DNA from: Rhizobium lentis
Lineage (GTDB): Bacteria > Pseudomonadota > Alphaproteobacteria > Rhizobiales > Rhizobiaceae
Length of the DNA: 64,000 nucleotides
NCBI RefSeq assembly: GCF_014200175.1
Contig: NZ_JACHBD010000001.1
Location: 62,001-126,000 of the forward strand
Reading direction: 5' to 3'
In this document: one piece after another, positions 20,736 to 29,257 of the stretch
How positions within the stretch are numbered: position 1 is the stretch's first letter
Layout: each line of letters starts with the position of its first letter
Program-made: the position numbers and the translations under genes
Notes under the pieces: model-generated
Database searches by the model: none
Told to the model about the DNA's origin: nothing
What the model saw: the letters and a program-made list of their open reading frames with translations, nothing else

Positions 20736-21680
20736 ATGAAGAAAAAGGTTCTTGTTCTCGGCGGCGCCCATATCGACCGGCGCGGCCGCATTTCCGGGGA
20801 AACGGCACCAGGCGCCAGCAATCCCGGCACCTGGTTCGAGGAGCCGGGCGGCGGCGGCTTCAATGCGGCGCGCAACCTTGCAAGGCTCGGTTTTCAAGTG
20901 ACAATGATTTCGCCGCGCGGCGGCGATCACATCGGCCAGATGGTCGGCGAAGCCGCCGATTTCGCCGGCATCAACGACCGGCCCTTCGTTTTTCTCGACC
21001 GCAAGACACCGAGCTACACCGCGATCATCGAGAGGGACGGGAACCTGGTGATTGCCCTTGCCGACATGGATCTCTACCGCTTCTTCGTGCCGCGGCGGCT
21101 TTCCATCCGCTGGGTGCGCGAAGCCTTCGCCGCGCATGATCTCATCCTTTTCGATGCCAATCTGCCGGAAGAGACGATCGTTGCAATCGTCGCCAAGGCA
21201 CGGTCACTGGCCAAGCCCGTCGCGGCGATCGCCATTTCGCCGGCCAAGGTCGTCAGGCTGAAATCCTGCATCGCGGATATCGACTACCTGTTCCTGAACG
21301 AGGCTGAAGCCGTAGCTCTTATTGGTGGACGGCCGGAAGACGCCGGCGGCTGGCCGCCGCTTCTGAACGAGATCGGCATCCGGAGCGCCGTCGTCACCCG
21401 CGGCCAGCGCGAGCTGGTCGCGTTTTGCGACGGCCGTGCCGTGACGCTGCAGCCGCCGATCGCCGAGACCCTCGCCGATGTCACCGGCGCCGGCGATTCC
21501 CTTGCCGCCGGCACGCTCGCCGCCTTGATGCGCGGCCTGCCGCTTGAGGAAGCCGTCCGCCACGGCACCGCGGCAGCAGCGCTGACTGTGCAGTCGCCGC
21601 ATGCCGTCAACGAAAATCTGACGCCGGATCTGCTGAATGAGGCGCTTGCCCTTGTTCCCCAGATCAGAATTCTGCATTGA
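20736..21680 (+). CDS. psuK: PfkB family kinase, probable pseudouridine kinase
   Basis: A 314-residue ribokinase-type sugar kinase. It opens with VLVLGGAHIDRRG, has GGGGFNAARNLARLG (substrate side), and ends with the VTGAGDSLAAG catalytic anion hole (Asp as base). The gene directly downstream is pseudouridine-5'-phosphate glycosidase, so this kinase most likely makes pseudouridine 5'-phosphate from pseudouridine released by RNA turnover. A palindromic repeat separates the two genes (89 bp). It is divergent from recA. Confidence 0.85.
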   Translation: MKKKVLVLGGAHIDRRGRISGETAPGASNPGTWFEEPGGGGFNAARNLARLGFQVTMISPRGGDHIGQMVGEAADFAGINDRPFVFLDRKTPSYTAIIERDGNLVIALADMDLYRFFVPRRLSIRWVREAFAAHDLILFDANLPEETIVAIVAKARSLAKPVAAIAISPAKVVRLKSCIADIDYLFLNEAEAVALIGGRPEDAGGWPPLLNEIGIRSAVVTRGQRELVAFCDGRAVTLQPPIAETLADVTGAGDSLAAGTLAALMRGLPLEEAVRHGTAAAALTVQSPHAVNENLTPDLLNEALALVPQIRILH

Positions 21681-21700
21681 AGCGGCCAAATGAAATAGTC

Positions 21701-21747
21701 GAGCATGATGTCGTCGCAAAACCGCCGACACATTCGGCATCATGCTC
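21701..21747. repeat. rhizobial intergenic palindromic element, copy 2
   Basis: A 47-bp palindrome with GAGCATGATG and CATCATGCTC ends. Its reverse complement aligns with the element at 12652-12699 (shared CCGAA, GCGGTTTT and GACATCATGCTC). It lies inside the psuK-psuG transcript and would fold as an intercistronic hairpin. Confidence 0.75.
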
Positions 21748-21768
21748 TATCGACGACAGGACAAGATC

Positions 21769-22695
21769 ATGACCCAACCCATCTCCCCTCTTCTGAAGAT
21801 CGCCTATTCGAAGGAGGTCGCCAGCGCCAAGCAGCGCGGCGCGCCGCTGGTGGCACTGGAATCAACCATCATCACCCACGGCATGCCCTATCCCGGCAAT
21901 ATCGAGATGGCCCGCAGCGTCGAGGCGATCATTCGCGAACAGGGTGCCGTGCCGGCAACGATCGCCGTCATTCACGGCACGCTGCATATCGGCCTTGAAA
22001 CCGGCGAACTCGAGCAGCTCGCCAAGGCGACCGACGTGATGAAGGTGTCGCGCGCCGATCTCGCCTTTGCGATTGCCGAGCGCCGCACCGGCGCCACCAC
22101 GGTTGCGGCGACGATGATCGCGGCAGCGCGCGCCGGCATCCGCGTCTTTGCCACAGGCGGTATCGGCGGCGTGCACCGCGGCGCCGAGGAAAGCTTCGAT
22201 ATCTCGGCCGATCTCGAGGAACTGGCCCGCACCGGCGTCATCGTCGTCTGCGCCGGCGCCAAGGCGATCCTCGACATTCCGAAGACGTTGGAAGTCCTGG
22301 AAACCCGCGGCGTGCCCGTCGTCACCTATGAGAGCGAAGAATTCCCCGCTTTCTGGTCGCGTTCCTCGGGGCTTCGCAGCCCGCTGTCACTGAACAGCCC
22401 GGCGGCAATCGCCAATTTCCAGGCGACGCGCGAACAGCTCGGCATCGACGGTGGCATGCTGATCGCCAATCCGGTGCCCGAGGCCGACGAGATTCCGCGC
22501 GAAGAGATGGAGATCTATATCGAGCGCGCCCTCGACAGCGCCGAGCGCGACGAAGTGACCGGCAAGGCGGTGACACCCTATCTGCTCTCGACCATTTTCG
22601 ATCTGACGGACGGCCAGAGTCTCAAGACGAATATCGCATTGGTGGAGAACAATGCGCGGCTGGCTGCGGAGATTGCCGTGGCGTTGGATGAGTAA
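21769..22695 (+). CDS. psuG: pseudouridine-5'-phosphate glycosidase
   Basis: A 308-residue enzyme that splits pseudouridine 5'-phosphate into uracil and ribose 5-phosphate. Family motifs: ALESTIITHGMPYPGN near residue 24, GATTVAATM, FATGGIGGVHRG, and CAGAKAILDIPKTLE containing the lysine that forms the Schiff base. The start at 21769 has AGGACAAG upstream; a longer frame from 21742 would read through the repeat element. It works with psuK to recycle modified nucleoside; no transporter gene is adjacent. Confidence 0.95.
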   Translation: MTQPISPLLKIAYSKEVASAKQRGAPLVALESTIITHGMPYPGNIEMARSVEAIIREQGAVPATIAVIHGTLHIGLETGELEQLAKATDVMKVSRADLAFAIAERRTGATTVAATMIAAARAGIRVFATGGIGGVHRGAEESFDISADLEELARTGVIVVCAGAKAILDIPKTLEVLETRGVPVVTYESEEFPAFWSRSSGLRSPLSLNSPAAIANFQATREQLGIDGGMLIANPVPEADEIPREEMEIYIERALDSAERDEVTGKAVTPYLLSTIFDLTDGQSLKTNIALVENNARLAAEIAVALDE

Positions 22696-22701
22696 TTTTT
22701 G

Positions 22702-22731
22702 AGGGCGGGCTGGCTTCGCCCTGTCTTTTTT
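22702..22731 (+). terminator. terminator after psuG
   Basis: AGGGCG and CGCCCT arms with a 9-nt loop, followed within two bases by TCTTTTTT, 7 bp after the psuG stop. Confidence 0.7.
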
Positions 22732-22774
22732 ACCAGATTGCAGTGTGGTCCCCCCTCTCCGAGCCTTTCAGCGC

Positions 22775-25378
22775 CTAGCTATCCAGCGTCTCTTTCACCA
22801 CCACAGCAAGCTGTTTCAGCGAAAACGGCTTCGGCAGGAAGCCGAATTTCGCATCCGGCGGCAGGTTGCGGGCAAAGGCGTCTTCGGCATAGCCGGAGAC
22901 GAAGATGAATTTCAGGTCGGGATAGTTCTTGCGCAGCTCACGCAGCAGCGTCGGGCCGTCCATTTCCGGCATGACGACGTCGGAAACGACGATGTCGACT
23001 TTGCCCTCGAGCTCTTCCATGATGCTCAGTGCCTCAACGCCCGATCCCGCCTCATGGACGGTGTAGCCGCGCGTTTCCAGCATCCGTTTGCCGCCCCGGC
23101 GCACCGCCTCTTCGTCTTCGACGAGCAGGACGACGGCAGAGCCTGTCAGGTCCTCGGGCTGCTGCGCGGCGGGGGCCTCGGGAGGCGTGCCGACTGCGGC
23201 AATGGCGCTATCGATCGCGCCGGCTTCGGCGGCAACCGCAGGCTCGGGGATATGGCGCGGCAGGAAGACGCGGAAGGTCGTGCCTTTGCCCACTTCGGAT
23301 TCAGGCTGGATGTAGCCGCCCGACTGCTTGACGATGCCATAGACCATGGCAAGGCCAAGCCCGGTGCCCTTGCCGACATCCTTGGTGGTGAAGAAGGGTT
23401 CGAAGATCTTGTCCATGATCTCAGGCGCGATGCCGGTGCCGGTATCGGTCACCTCGACCAGCACCATGTCCTCGGCGGGCATGTAGGAATAGTTGAAGGC
23501 GGAGACCTCGGCAGCCGTCAGATTGCGGGTGCGCAGCGTCAGCGTGCCGCCTTCCGGCATCGCATCGCGCGCATTGACGCAGAGATTGATCAGCACCTGC
23601 TCGAACTGCGACAGGTCGGTTTTGACAGGCCAGAGATCGCGGCCATATTGCACGTCGAGCTTGACGTTGGTGCCGGAGAGCAGCCGGTCGACCAGCATGC
23701 GCAGGTCGCCGACGACATCCGTCAGATTGAGCACCGAGGGCCGCATCGTCTGCTTGCGCGAGAAGGCAAGCAGCTGGCGCACCAGCACGGCGGCGCGGTT
23801 GGCATTGCGCTTGATCTCCATCAGGTCGGCGAAGCTCGCATCGGAGGGCCGCGCCTGCAGCAGCAGATGGTCGGACGACAGCAGGATCGCTGTCAGCACA
23901 TTGTTGAAATCGTGCGCGATGCCGCCGGCGAGCGTTCCGACAGCGTTCATCTTCTGCGTCTGCGCCATTTGCGCTTCCAGCGCCTTCTGCTCGGTCACCT
24001 CGACCGCATAGACGATCGCCGCCTCCTCCGGCGCCTCGTCGCTCTGGTCGATGACGGCATTGACATAGAAGCGGAAATAGCGCGCCTCGTCGGTCGGCGT
24101 GCGGGTGTCGAGCGGCGCTATGTCGCCCTGCCGATCCTTGGCCGCCGCCAGCGCCGCGGCCAGCTGCGGCCGGTCGCTCTGCTGCACGATGGTTTCGAGA
24201 GAAGGTGATTTCTCGAGATCGTCGCGCGACACGACGCCGGAAAACAGCTTCAGGAACGGCGCATTGGTGCGCAGAATGCGCCCGTCGCCATCGACCGAGG
24301 CGATCGCCATCGGCGTGTTGTTGAAGAAGCGCGTGAAGCGCATGGCGGCGGCCGAAGCGGACTGGCCGCTCTCGCTGCTCTTTTCGCGCGCCAGCACGAT
24401 CGTCCGGCTTTCGCCGGGCGCGCCGTCGCGCATCGAGGTGACGCTGTGGATGATCTGCACCGGCAAGCTCTGGCCGTTGGTCTTGCGCAGATCGAGATCG
24501 AGCGTAACGGTCTTCTTCAAGCCGGGTTCGGCCTGCACCGACTGGATCAGCGCCAGCCCCTCGCCCGCCACCAGGTCGCCGATCGACATCGAGCCCGGCA
24601 GGAACTTGGTCAGGTCGAGGCCCAGCCACTCGGCAAGCGTTGCATTCAGGTAGAAGATTTCGCCCTTGCGGCCGGCGGAGAAGAAGCCGGCGGGTGCGTG
24701 ATCGAGATAGTCGATCGCGTTCTGCAGTTCCTTGAAAAATCGCTCCTGATCGTCGCGTTCGGCGGTGATGTCGGTGATCTGCCAGATCTGAAGCGGCTTG
24801 GCGCCATTATCCTCCTGATGCAGCAGCCGCGCCTTCAGCCGGTACCAATGCGCGCCCGAGCTGTTGGAGCCGGGGCCGACGGCGCGCAGCAGACGGAACT
24901 CCTCACGGCCCTCCTTGCCCTCGCGCAGACCATTGACCAGCCGGTAGAGCGCCTCGTTGGACTCGCGATGGCGCGACAGCAGCGTTTCGAGCGTCTGCAC
25001 CTCGGTCGCTTTGCGCGCGCCGGTCAGCGCGCCGTAGGCAGCGTTGGCATAGATGATCCGTCCCTTGTCGTCGGTGATCAGCGTCCCGTCCGGATGACTG
25101 TTGAGAAAGGCGCGCGCCAGGCTGTCGGACTGGTGCTGCGGCATCACCTCGATGAAGCCGATAACCGAGGACACCAGGAAGAAGATGCCGACCATGGCAA
25201 GCACGCCGAGGCCGCCGAGCACCATCTCGTTGTCGAGTGATCTTTTGAAGACGACGAAGGCGCCGGCTGCCGCGATCAGCACGAGCGCCAACAGAAGGAT
25301 GCGCAAAACCGTGCCAGAACGCCCCCCACGATCCACAAGCGGTGCGTTATAGTCGTCGGCCTGACGCGGTTTCGTCAT
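22775..25378 (-). CDS. cckA: hybrid histidine kinase CckA
   Basis: An 867-residue cell-cycle kinase. Two membrane helices (about 24-44 and 53-76) are followed by PAS-type sensor domains (about 85-470), a histidine kinase core with the H box GGIAHDFNN (His489), an ATPase domain ending in [11 protein letters not shown], and a receiver domain with phosphoacceptor Asp800 in [10 protein letters not shown]. This is the CckA layout. In alphaproteobacteria CckA passes phosphate through ChpT to CtrA and CpdR, controlling the cell cycle. It is a single gene, convergent with psuG. A full CtrA-type box lies elsewhere in this window (36692-36707). Confidence 0.93.
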   Translation of the reverse strand: MTKPRQADDYNAPLVDRGGRSGTVLRILLLALVLIAAAGAFVVFKRSLDNEMVLGGLGVLAMVGIFFLVSSVIGFIEVMPQHQSDSLARAFLNSHPDGTLITDDKGRIIYANAAYGALTGARKATEVQTLETLLSRHRESNEALYRLVNGLREGKEGREEFRLLRAVGPGSNSSGAHWYRLKARLLHQEDNGAKPLQIWQITDITAERDDQERFFKELQNAIDYLDHAPAGFFSAGRKGEIFYLNATLAEWLGLDLTKFLPGSMSIGDLVAGEGLALIQSVQAEPGLKKTVTLDLDLRKTNGQSLPVQIIHSVTSMRDGAPGESRTIVLAREKSSESGQSASAAAMRFTRFFNNTPMAIASVDGDGRILRTNAPFLKLFSGVVSRDDLEKSPSLETIVQQSDRPQLAAALAAAKDRQGDIAPLDTRTPTDEARYFRFYVNAVIDQSDEAPEEAAIVYAVEVTEQKALEAQMAQTQKMNAVGTLAGGIAHDFNNVLTAILLSSDHLLLQARPSDASFADLMEIKRNANRAAVLVRQLLAFSRKQTMRPSVLNLTDVVGDLRMLVDRLLSGTNVKLDVQYGRDLWPVKTDLSQFEQVLINLCVNARDAMPEGGTLTLRTRNLTAAEVSAFNYSYMPAEDMVLVEVTDTGTGIAPEIMDKIFEPFFTTKDVGKGTGLGLAMVYGIVKQSGGYIQPESEVGKGTTFRVFLPRHIPEPAVAAEAGAIDSAIAAVGTPPEAPAAQQPEDLTGSAVVLLVEDEEAVRRGGKRMLETRGYTVHEAGSGVEALSIMEELEGKVDIVVSDVVMPEMDGPTLLRELRKNYPDLKFIFVSGYAEDAFARNLPPDAKFGFLPKPFSLKQLAVVVKETLDS

Positions 25379-25660
25379 GTATTCCTCGCATAAGCCCTTC
25401 CCATTTCATAGCACGAACACGAAGCAGGAATCAGGCACTCTTTCCTTCTTAGCAATTTGCCACGCCGGCAAAAACACCGGTCACCGGCAAGACTGCTTGA
25501 ATTCACAGGCTAGAGCGCCATCTGCCTCGCGCAAGCCGGCAGCCGTCATCCGGCACAATACGAAATCGCCTCCGTGCGTCACTGGACAGGACCTTCGGCC
25601 CTTGTTTAAGGAACGGAAAAGTCGTCAATATGTGCCGAATGCGAAATGGAGTGAGTGACT

Positions 25661-26689
25661 ATGTTCGATGATCTTGTCGGAGCTTACGGCAGCCGTTTCC
25701 TGCTTGCGGCCGGTGGCGTCGGCCTGGCGCTTCTCCTGCTCATTCTGGCACTCTGGCTGATTCGAAGCCGCGCCCCCTCGCCCTTCGTGCGCGGCGGCCG
25801 CAACCGTCAGCCCCGCCTGCAGGTGCTGGATGCGGCAGCCGTCGATACCCGCCGCCGGCTGGTGCTGGTGCGCCGTGACGACGTCGAACATCTGATCATG
25901 ATCGGCGGTCCGACCGACATCGTCATCGAAAGCCGCATCCTGGCCGAGGCGGCCGAACAGCCCGAAAGCGTCAAACGGCCAGAGCCGGCTGCGGAGCGGC
26001 CGGCAACAGTCCCGCGCCCCGAAACACCGCCCGTTTCCGTAAGCCGTCCGCCGCTTGCAGCCCGTGCCGAGCCGCCCGCTGAACCGGCCTTCGCGGCCTC
26101 AGCCGCGCCGGAGCCGCGCCCGCGCCCCGAACCGCCGGCCCAGCCGGCCGTGCCGCCGCCGGTGGCCACCAGCCCGCTTCCGGCGGAGCCGGCGACGGCT
26201 CCGCTGTCGGCCGAACGCGACCATTCTCCGCGCCCGGCTCCGCTCCAGCCGCGCCCGCCGGAACAACCGGTTGCCCCGCCGGTCGCGCAGCCCGCGCCCT
26301 ATCACGATACGGCGAGTGCCGCCGAAATCCTTGACGCCGCCCGCCAGCGGGTCCTGCCGCAGCAGCGCATCGATCCCGAGGTCTCCGCCCCCGACATGCC
26401 GGCGCCGCGCACCGCACCCGCGACGCCTGCGGACGAAGCGGCTGCTCAATCGGCAGCGGCGATTCGCCGTGATTTCCAGCGGGTGCTGGAACAGGAAATG
26501 GCGAACAATCTGACGGCCGAGCGCATCATGCCGGCCCCGGCAAACCAGACCCCGCGCCAGACCACGCCGCAGCCCGCCAACCTGCCGCGCCGCGATCCCG
26601 AGCTTGCCCCGATCACCGGCGCCGACACGGAGCTGCAGAAGGAAGTTGCCCGCATTTTCGGCGAAATGAGCGTCAATCGCGACAAGTGA
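25661..26689 (+). CDS. FliO-like single-pass membrane protein with long proline-rich tail
   Basis: A 342-residue protein. One membrane helix (residues about 13-36) is followed by a short domain, RQPRLQVLDAAAVDTRRRLVLVRRDDVEHLIMIGG, which is the FliO/flagellar export pattern (a small beta domain ending in LLxGG). The remaining 240 residues are proline- and alanine-rich and low in complexity, ending in a helical EMANNLTAERI and VARIFGEMS. FliO assists assembly of the flagellar export gate, but no flagellar gene is near. GGAG precedes the ATG at 25661. It is divergent from cckA across 280 bp, in which I see nothing specific. Confidence 0.65.
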   Translation: MFDDLVGAYGSRFLLAAGGVGLALLLLILALWLIRSRAPSPFVRGGRNRQPRLQVLDAAAVDTRRRLVLVRRDDVEHLIMIGGPTDIVIESRILAEAAEQPESVKRPEPAAERPATVPRPETPPVSVSRPPLAARAEPPAEPAFAASAAPEPRPRPEPPAQPAVPPPVATSPLPAEPATAPLSAERDHSPRPAPLQPRPPEQPVAPPVAQPAPYHDTASAAEILDAARQRVLPQQRIDPEVSAPDMPAPRTAPATPADEAAAQSAAAIRRDFQRVLEQEMANNLTAERIMPAPANQTPRQTTPQPANLPRRDPELAPITGADTELQKEVARIFGEMSVNRDK

Positions 26690-26962
26690 CTGCCGGCGCA
26701 GGCGCGGTTGCGCGCATTCGTGACCTCATCACGAAGTTGCAGAAATGCCGCAACGCCGCGGCTTTTCAGTCCTGGAGCTCTTCGGGCCTCCCCACCGCGT
26801 CGATCATTTGTTATCAATCGACGCGAAGAGCTTTGGCGCATCGAGGTCACACTTTGCCTAAGTAAATACCGGTCTCACCCCAGTTTCACCCGTACTGCCG
26901 CAAAGCGAGACGCTGGCGGCATGCGACCATGTTCATCGGGTGGTGGCGAGAGACCGGTTTGG

Positions 26963-26975
26963 CATTGTTACAATG
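26963..26975. promoter_or_regulatory. 13-bp palindrome, possible operator
   Basis: CATTGTTACAATG is a perfect palindrome about a central T, 118 bp upstream of the DUF1062 gene, inside a 403-bp non-coding gap (26690-27092) that holds nothing else I can name. It could be a repressor site; no family match is claimed. Confidence 0.3.
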
Positions 26976-27092
26976 TGCCATGTGCAGCTTCGCTGCCCAG
27001 CTCTTCAGCCGCCCACAACATCGCCACACCGCGCCCGCAAGGGTTTCTCCTGCACCATCTTGGTGGACTTCCGAACGGAAGACCAAGACGAT

Positions 27093-27728
27093 ATGTGCAA
27101 GACGCTTCGGGTCCGATGGACCATCACCCCCAAGACAGCGCCCCAGCCATGGATTGCATGTGGCGGATGCGGAGGCCTCAGAGCTTTCCGATCCAGCGGC
27201 AAGATCCGGTTGAATGCCAACGGGCGCAAGCTCGACGCCTGGCTGATCTACAAATGCCTGACCTGCGAAAGGACATGGAACCGGCCGATCTTCGAGCGCC
27301 GGACTATCCGCGACATCGATCCGTTGACGCTCGACGCGCTGCAGTCCAACGACCCCGATTGGGTTCGCGCGGAAACCTTCAATCTCGATGGGCTGCGGCG
27401 CAAAGCACAGCGCGTTGACGAGTTCGCCGAATTCGACATCGCCAAGGAGATACGGCACGAGATCGCAGGCTGGACACGCCTGGAAATCGAACTGACAGCC
27501 CAGTTCGCGACAAATATACGGCTGGATCGGCTGCTGGCCGGGGAGTTGAAGATGTCGCGCTCGCGCCTGCAGGCGCTGCACGATCAGGGCCTATGTCGAA
27601 CGGACCCCGGTGGGGTTGACATCATGCGGCGGCGGATGAGGAGTGGCACGCTCGTCACGATCGATCTCGTCATGGAGGCAGAGCGGGATCGACTGTGGAA
27701 ACCTCTGGCGGCAGGTGGCCCGCTCTAA
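27093..27728 (+). CDS. DUF1062 domain protein, probable zinc-binding
   Basis: A 211-residue protein. An N-terminal region with two cysteine pairs (CGGC near residue 22 and CLTC near 53) looks like a zinc ribbon. The C-terminal half (RLDRLLAGELKMSRSRLQALHDQG) resembles an S4-like RNA-binding segment. I recognise the DUF1062 family but know no function. The start at 27093 puts the conserved LRVRW at the N-terminus; the frame upstream is open but unlike the family. A RIME-like palindromic element begins right at its stop codon. Confidence 0.75.
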   Translation: MCKTLRVRWTITPKTAPQPWIACGGCGGLRAFRSSGKIRLNANGRKLDAWLIYKCLTCERTWNRPIFERRTIRDIDPLTLDALQSNDPDWVRAETFNLDGLRRKAQRVDEFAEFDIAKEIRHEIAGWTRLEIELTAQFATNIRLDRLLAGELKMSRSRLQALHDQGLCRTDPGGVDIMRRRMRSGTLVTIDLVMEAERDRLWKPLAAGGPL

Positions 27729-27828
27729 ATGCATGTCGTCCGGAAATGTGCAACGATTCCAAGACAACGATATGCATAAAACAAAGGCTGATGCGCGTCG
27801 CTTGAATCAAATTTGATGCGACGCGCAT
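27729..27828. repeat. two-palindrome rhizobial element (RIME-like), copy A
   Basis: A 100-bp unit made of two palindromes: an imperfect one with ATGCATGTCGT and ACGATATGCAT ends (27729-27777) and a strong one with ATGCGCGTCGC and GCGACGCGCAT ends around TTGAATCAAATTTGAT (27791-27828). A second copy is at 35411-35511. Size and two-palindrome build agree with the RIME1 class of rhizobial mosaic elements. Confidence 0.75.
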
Positions 27829-27934
27829 TGATGGGCGGCGCACGAAGACCGATCGACAAGCCGCAAGTAGCCCGACAAAAAGGCGCCGCGATCCGATCGC
27901 GGCGCCCAATGTGTCTCTGCCGAGATAGAAAACG

Positions 27935-28354
27935 TCATTCGTCGCGGTAGACCTTTTCACGACGTTCGTGGCGCTCCTGCGCCTCGATCGACAACGTCGC
28001 GATCGGGCGGGCGTCGAGGCGCTTGAGACCGATCGGTTCGCCGGTTTCCTCGCAATAGCCATAGGTGCCGTCTTCGATGCGCTGCAAGGCCGCGTCGATC
28101 TTGGAGATCAGCTTTCTCTGCCGGTCGCGGGCGCGAAGTTCGATCGCCCTGTCGGTTTCCGACGACGCCCTGTCGGCGAGATCGGGATGGTTTGCGCTTT
28201 CCTCGGCCAAGTGGTCGAGCGTTTCGCGCGCTTCTCTAAGGATATCGTTTTTCCAGGCGACCAGCTTCGCCCTGAAGTAGGCACGCTGGTTTACGTTCAT
28301 GAACTCTTCCTCTTCCGAGGGAACGTAATTGCTAAGATCGATCTTCTCACTCAA
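27935..28354 (-). CDS. dksA: DksA/TraR family RNA-polymerase-binding protein, single-cysteine type
   Basis: A 139-residue protein that binds the secondary channel of RNA polymerase and tunes transcription with ppGpp. A coiled-coil region (residues about 20-95, with the DLADRASSETDRAIELRARD tip) is followed by the globular part GTYGYCEETGEPI. Only one of the four zinc cysteines of E. coli DksA is kept, so this is a zinc-less DksA as known from other alphaproteobacteria. The start is a TTG at 28354 with AGGAG eight bases upstream, giving the usual LSEKIDLSNY N-terminus. An upstream ATG at 28375 is less likely. Confidence 0.88.
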   Translation of the reverse strand: MSEKIDLSNYVPSEEEEFMNVNQRAYFRAKLVAWKNDILREARETLDHLAEESANHPDLADRASSETDRAIELRARDRQRKLISKIDAALQRIEDGTYGYCEETGEPIGLKRLDARPIATLSIEAQERHERREKVYRDE

Positions 28355-28630
28355 CGCGATTCTCCTGAAGAACATCTCATCTGGGCGGGTGTATATCCCA
28401 AGCGCTAGCCGCGATTCAAGCCAAATACGACAGGTAAACGGATTTTTAAATCTGTTACAATTTTAGGCTAACGGTCTATTTTGTCATGGTTATTCCGGCT
28501 GCCCTTTTTGGCTTCGCCTTCAAAACGCCGTGTTGTCAGCCACGTTTTAGGCAGTGGCGGCATGGCTGGCGATTGACGGCGGCCGACCGCAGCCGCTACT
28601 GAAAAGACCCGCCCGATCCTGGATTTGCCC

Positions 28631-29125
28631 GTGACCGTACCGCTGCCTCCGCCCAACCGCATCTATCTCCTGCGTCATGCCCAGGCCGCTGCGGCCGAGC
28701 CCGGACAGCGCGATTTCGACCGGCCGCTCAGCATAAAGGGCTACGGCGATGCCGAGATCATCGCCGACAAGGCAGCCGACAAGGGCTACCGTCCGGATCT
28801 TCTGATCAGTTCGACGGCGCTTCGCTGCCGCGACACCGCCGACGCCGTCCACCGGGCAGTCGGCGTCGGACTCGACGTGCGCTATGTCGATGCGCTCTAC
28901 GACGCCACCGTCAGCACCTATCTCGAAATCGTCGATGCGCAGGAAGCGGCCGCCGTCATGCTGGTCGGCCACAATCCGACCATGGAGCAGGTGCTGGAGA
29001 CACTGATCGGCCACGAGGCGATGGTCGACGCCCTTCCCCGCGGCTTTCCGACGGCAGGCCTTGCCGTCGTCGATTTCGATGCTTCCGTGATCGCCTGGCG
29101 CCTGACCGATTTCGTTGTCGTCTGA
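28631..29125 (+). CDS. SixA-like histidine phosphatase
   Basis: A 164-residue single-domain histidine phosphatase. The catalytic LLRHAQ (phosphohistidine) is near residue 14, SSTALRCRDTADAV follows, and the second catalytic histidine is in LVGHNPTMEQVL. SixA removes phosphate from HPt domains in E. coli, which is of note given the orphan HPt and CckA nearby, but no target can be assigned. I prefer the GTG at 28631; a TTG two codons earlier is possible. It lies about 130 bp upstream of the ycjX-ycjF pair on the same strand. Confidence 0.82.
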   Translation: MTVPLPPPNRIYLLRHAQAAAAEPGQRDFDRPLSIKGYGDAEIIADKAADKGYRPDLLISSTALRCRDTADAVHRAVGVGLDVRYVDALYDATVSTYLEIVDAQEAAAVMLVGHNPTMEQVLETLIGHEAMVDALPRGFPTAGLAVVDFDASVIAWRLTDFVVV

Positions 29126-29257
29126 TATCGTCCGGGCAATTCGAAGAGCAGCAGAAATTTTCAGCATCCGCGGAAAACAGAAATGCGTTCGCGCCACTTC
29201 TTTTTCGCACAACGCCGCCTTCCTATATTGCCGGCAGTCATCAATCGGAATCGCGCC

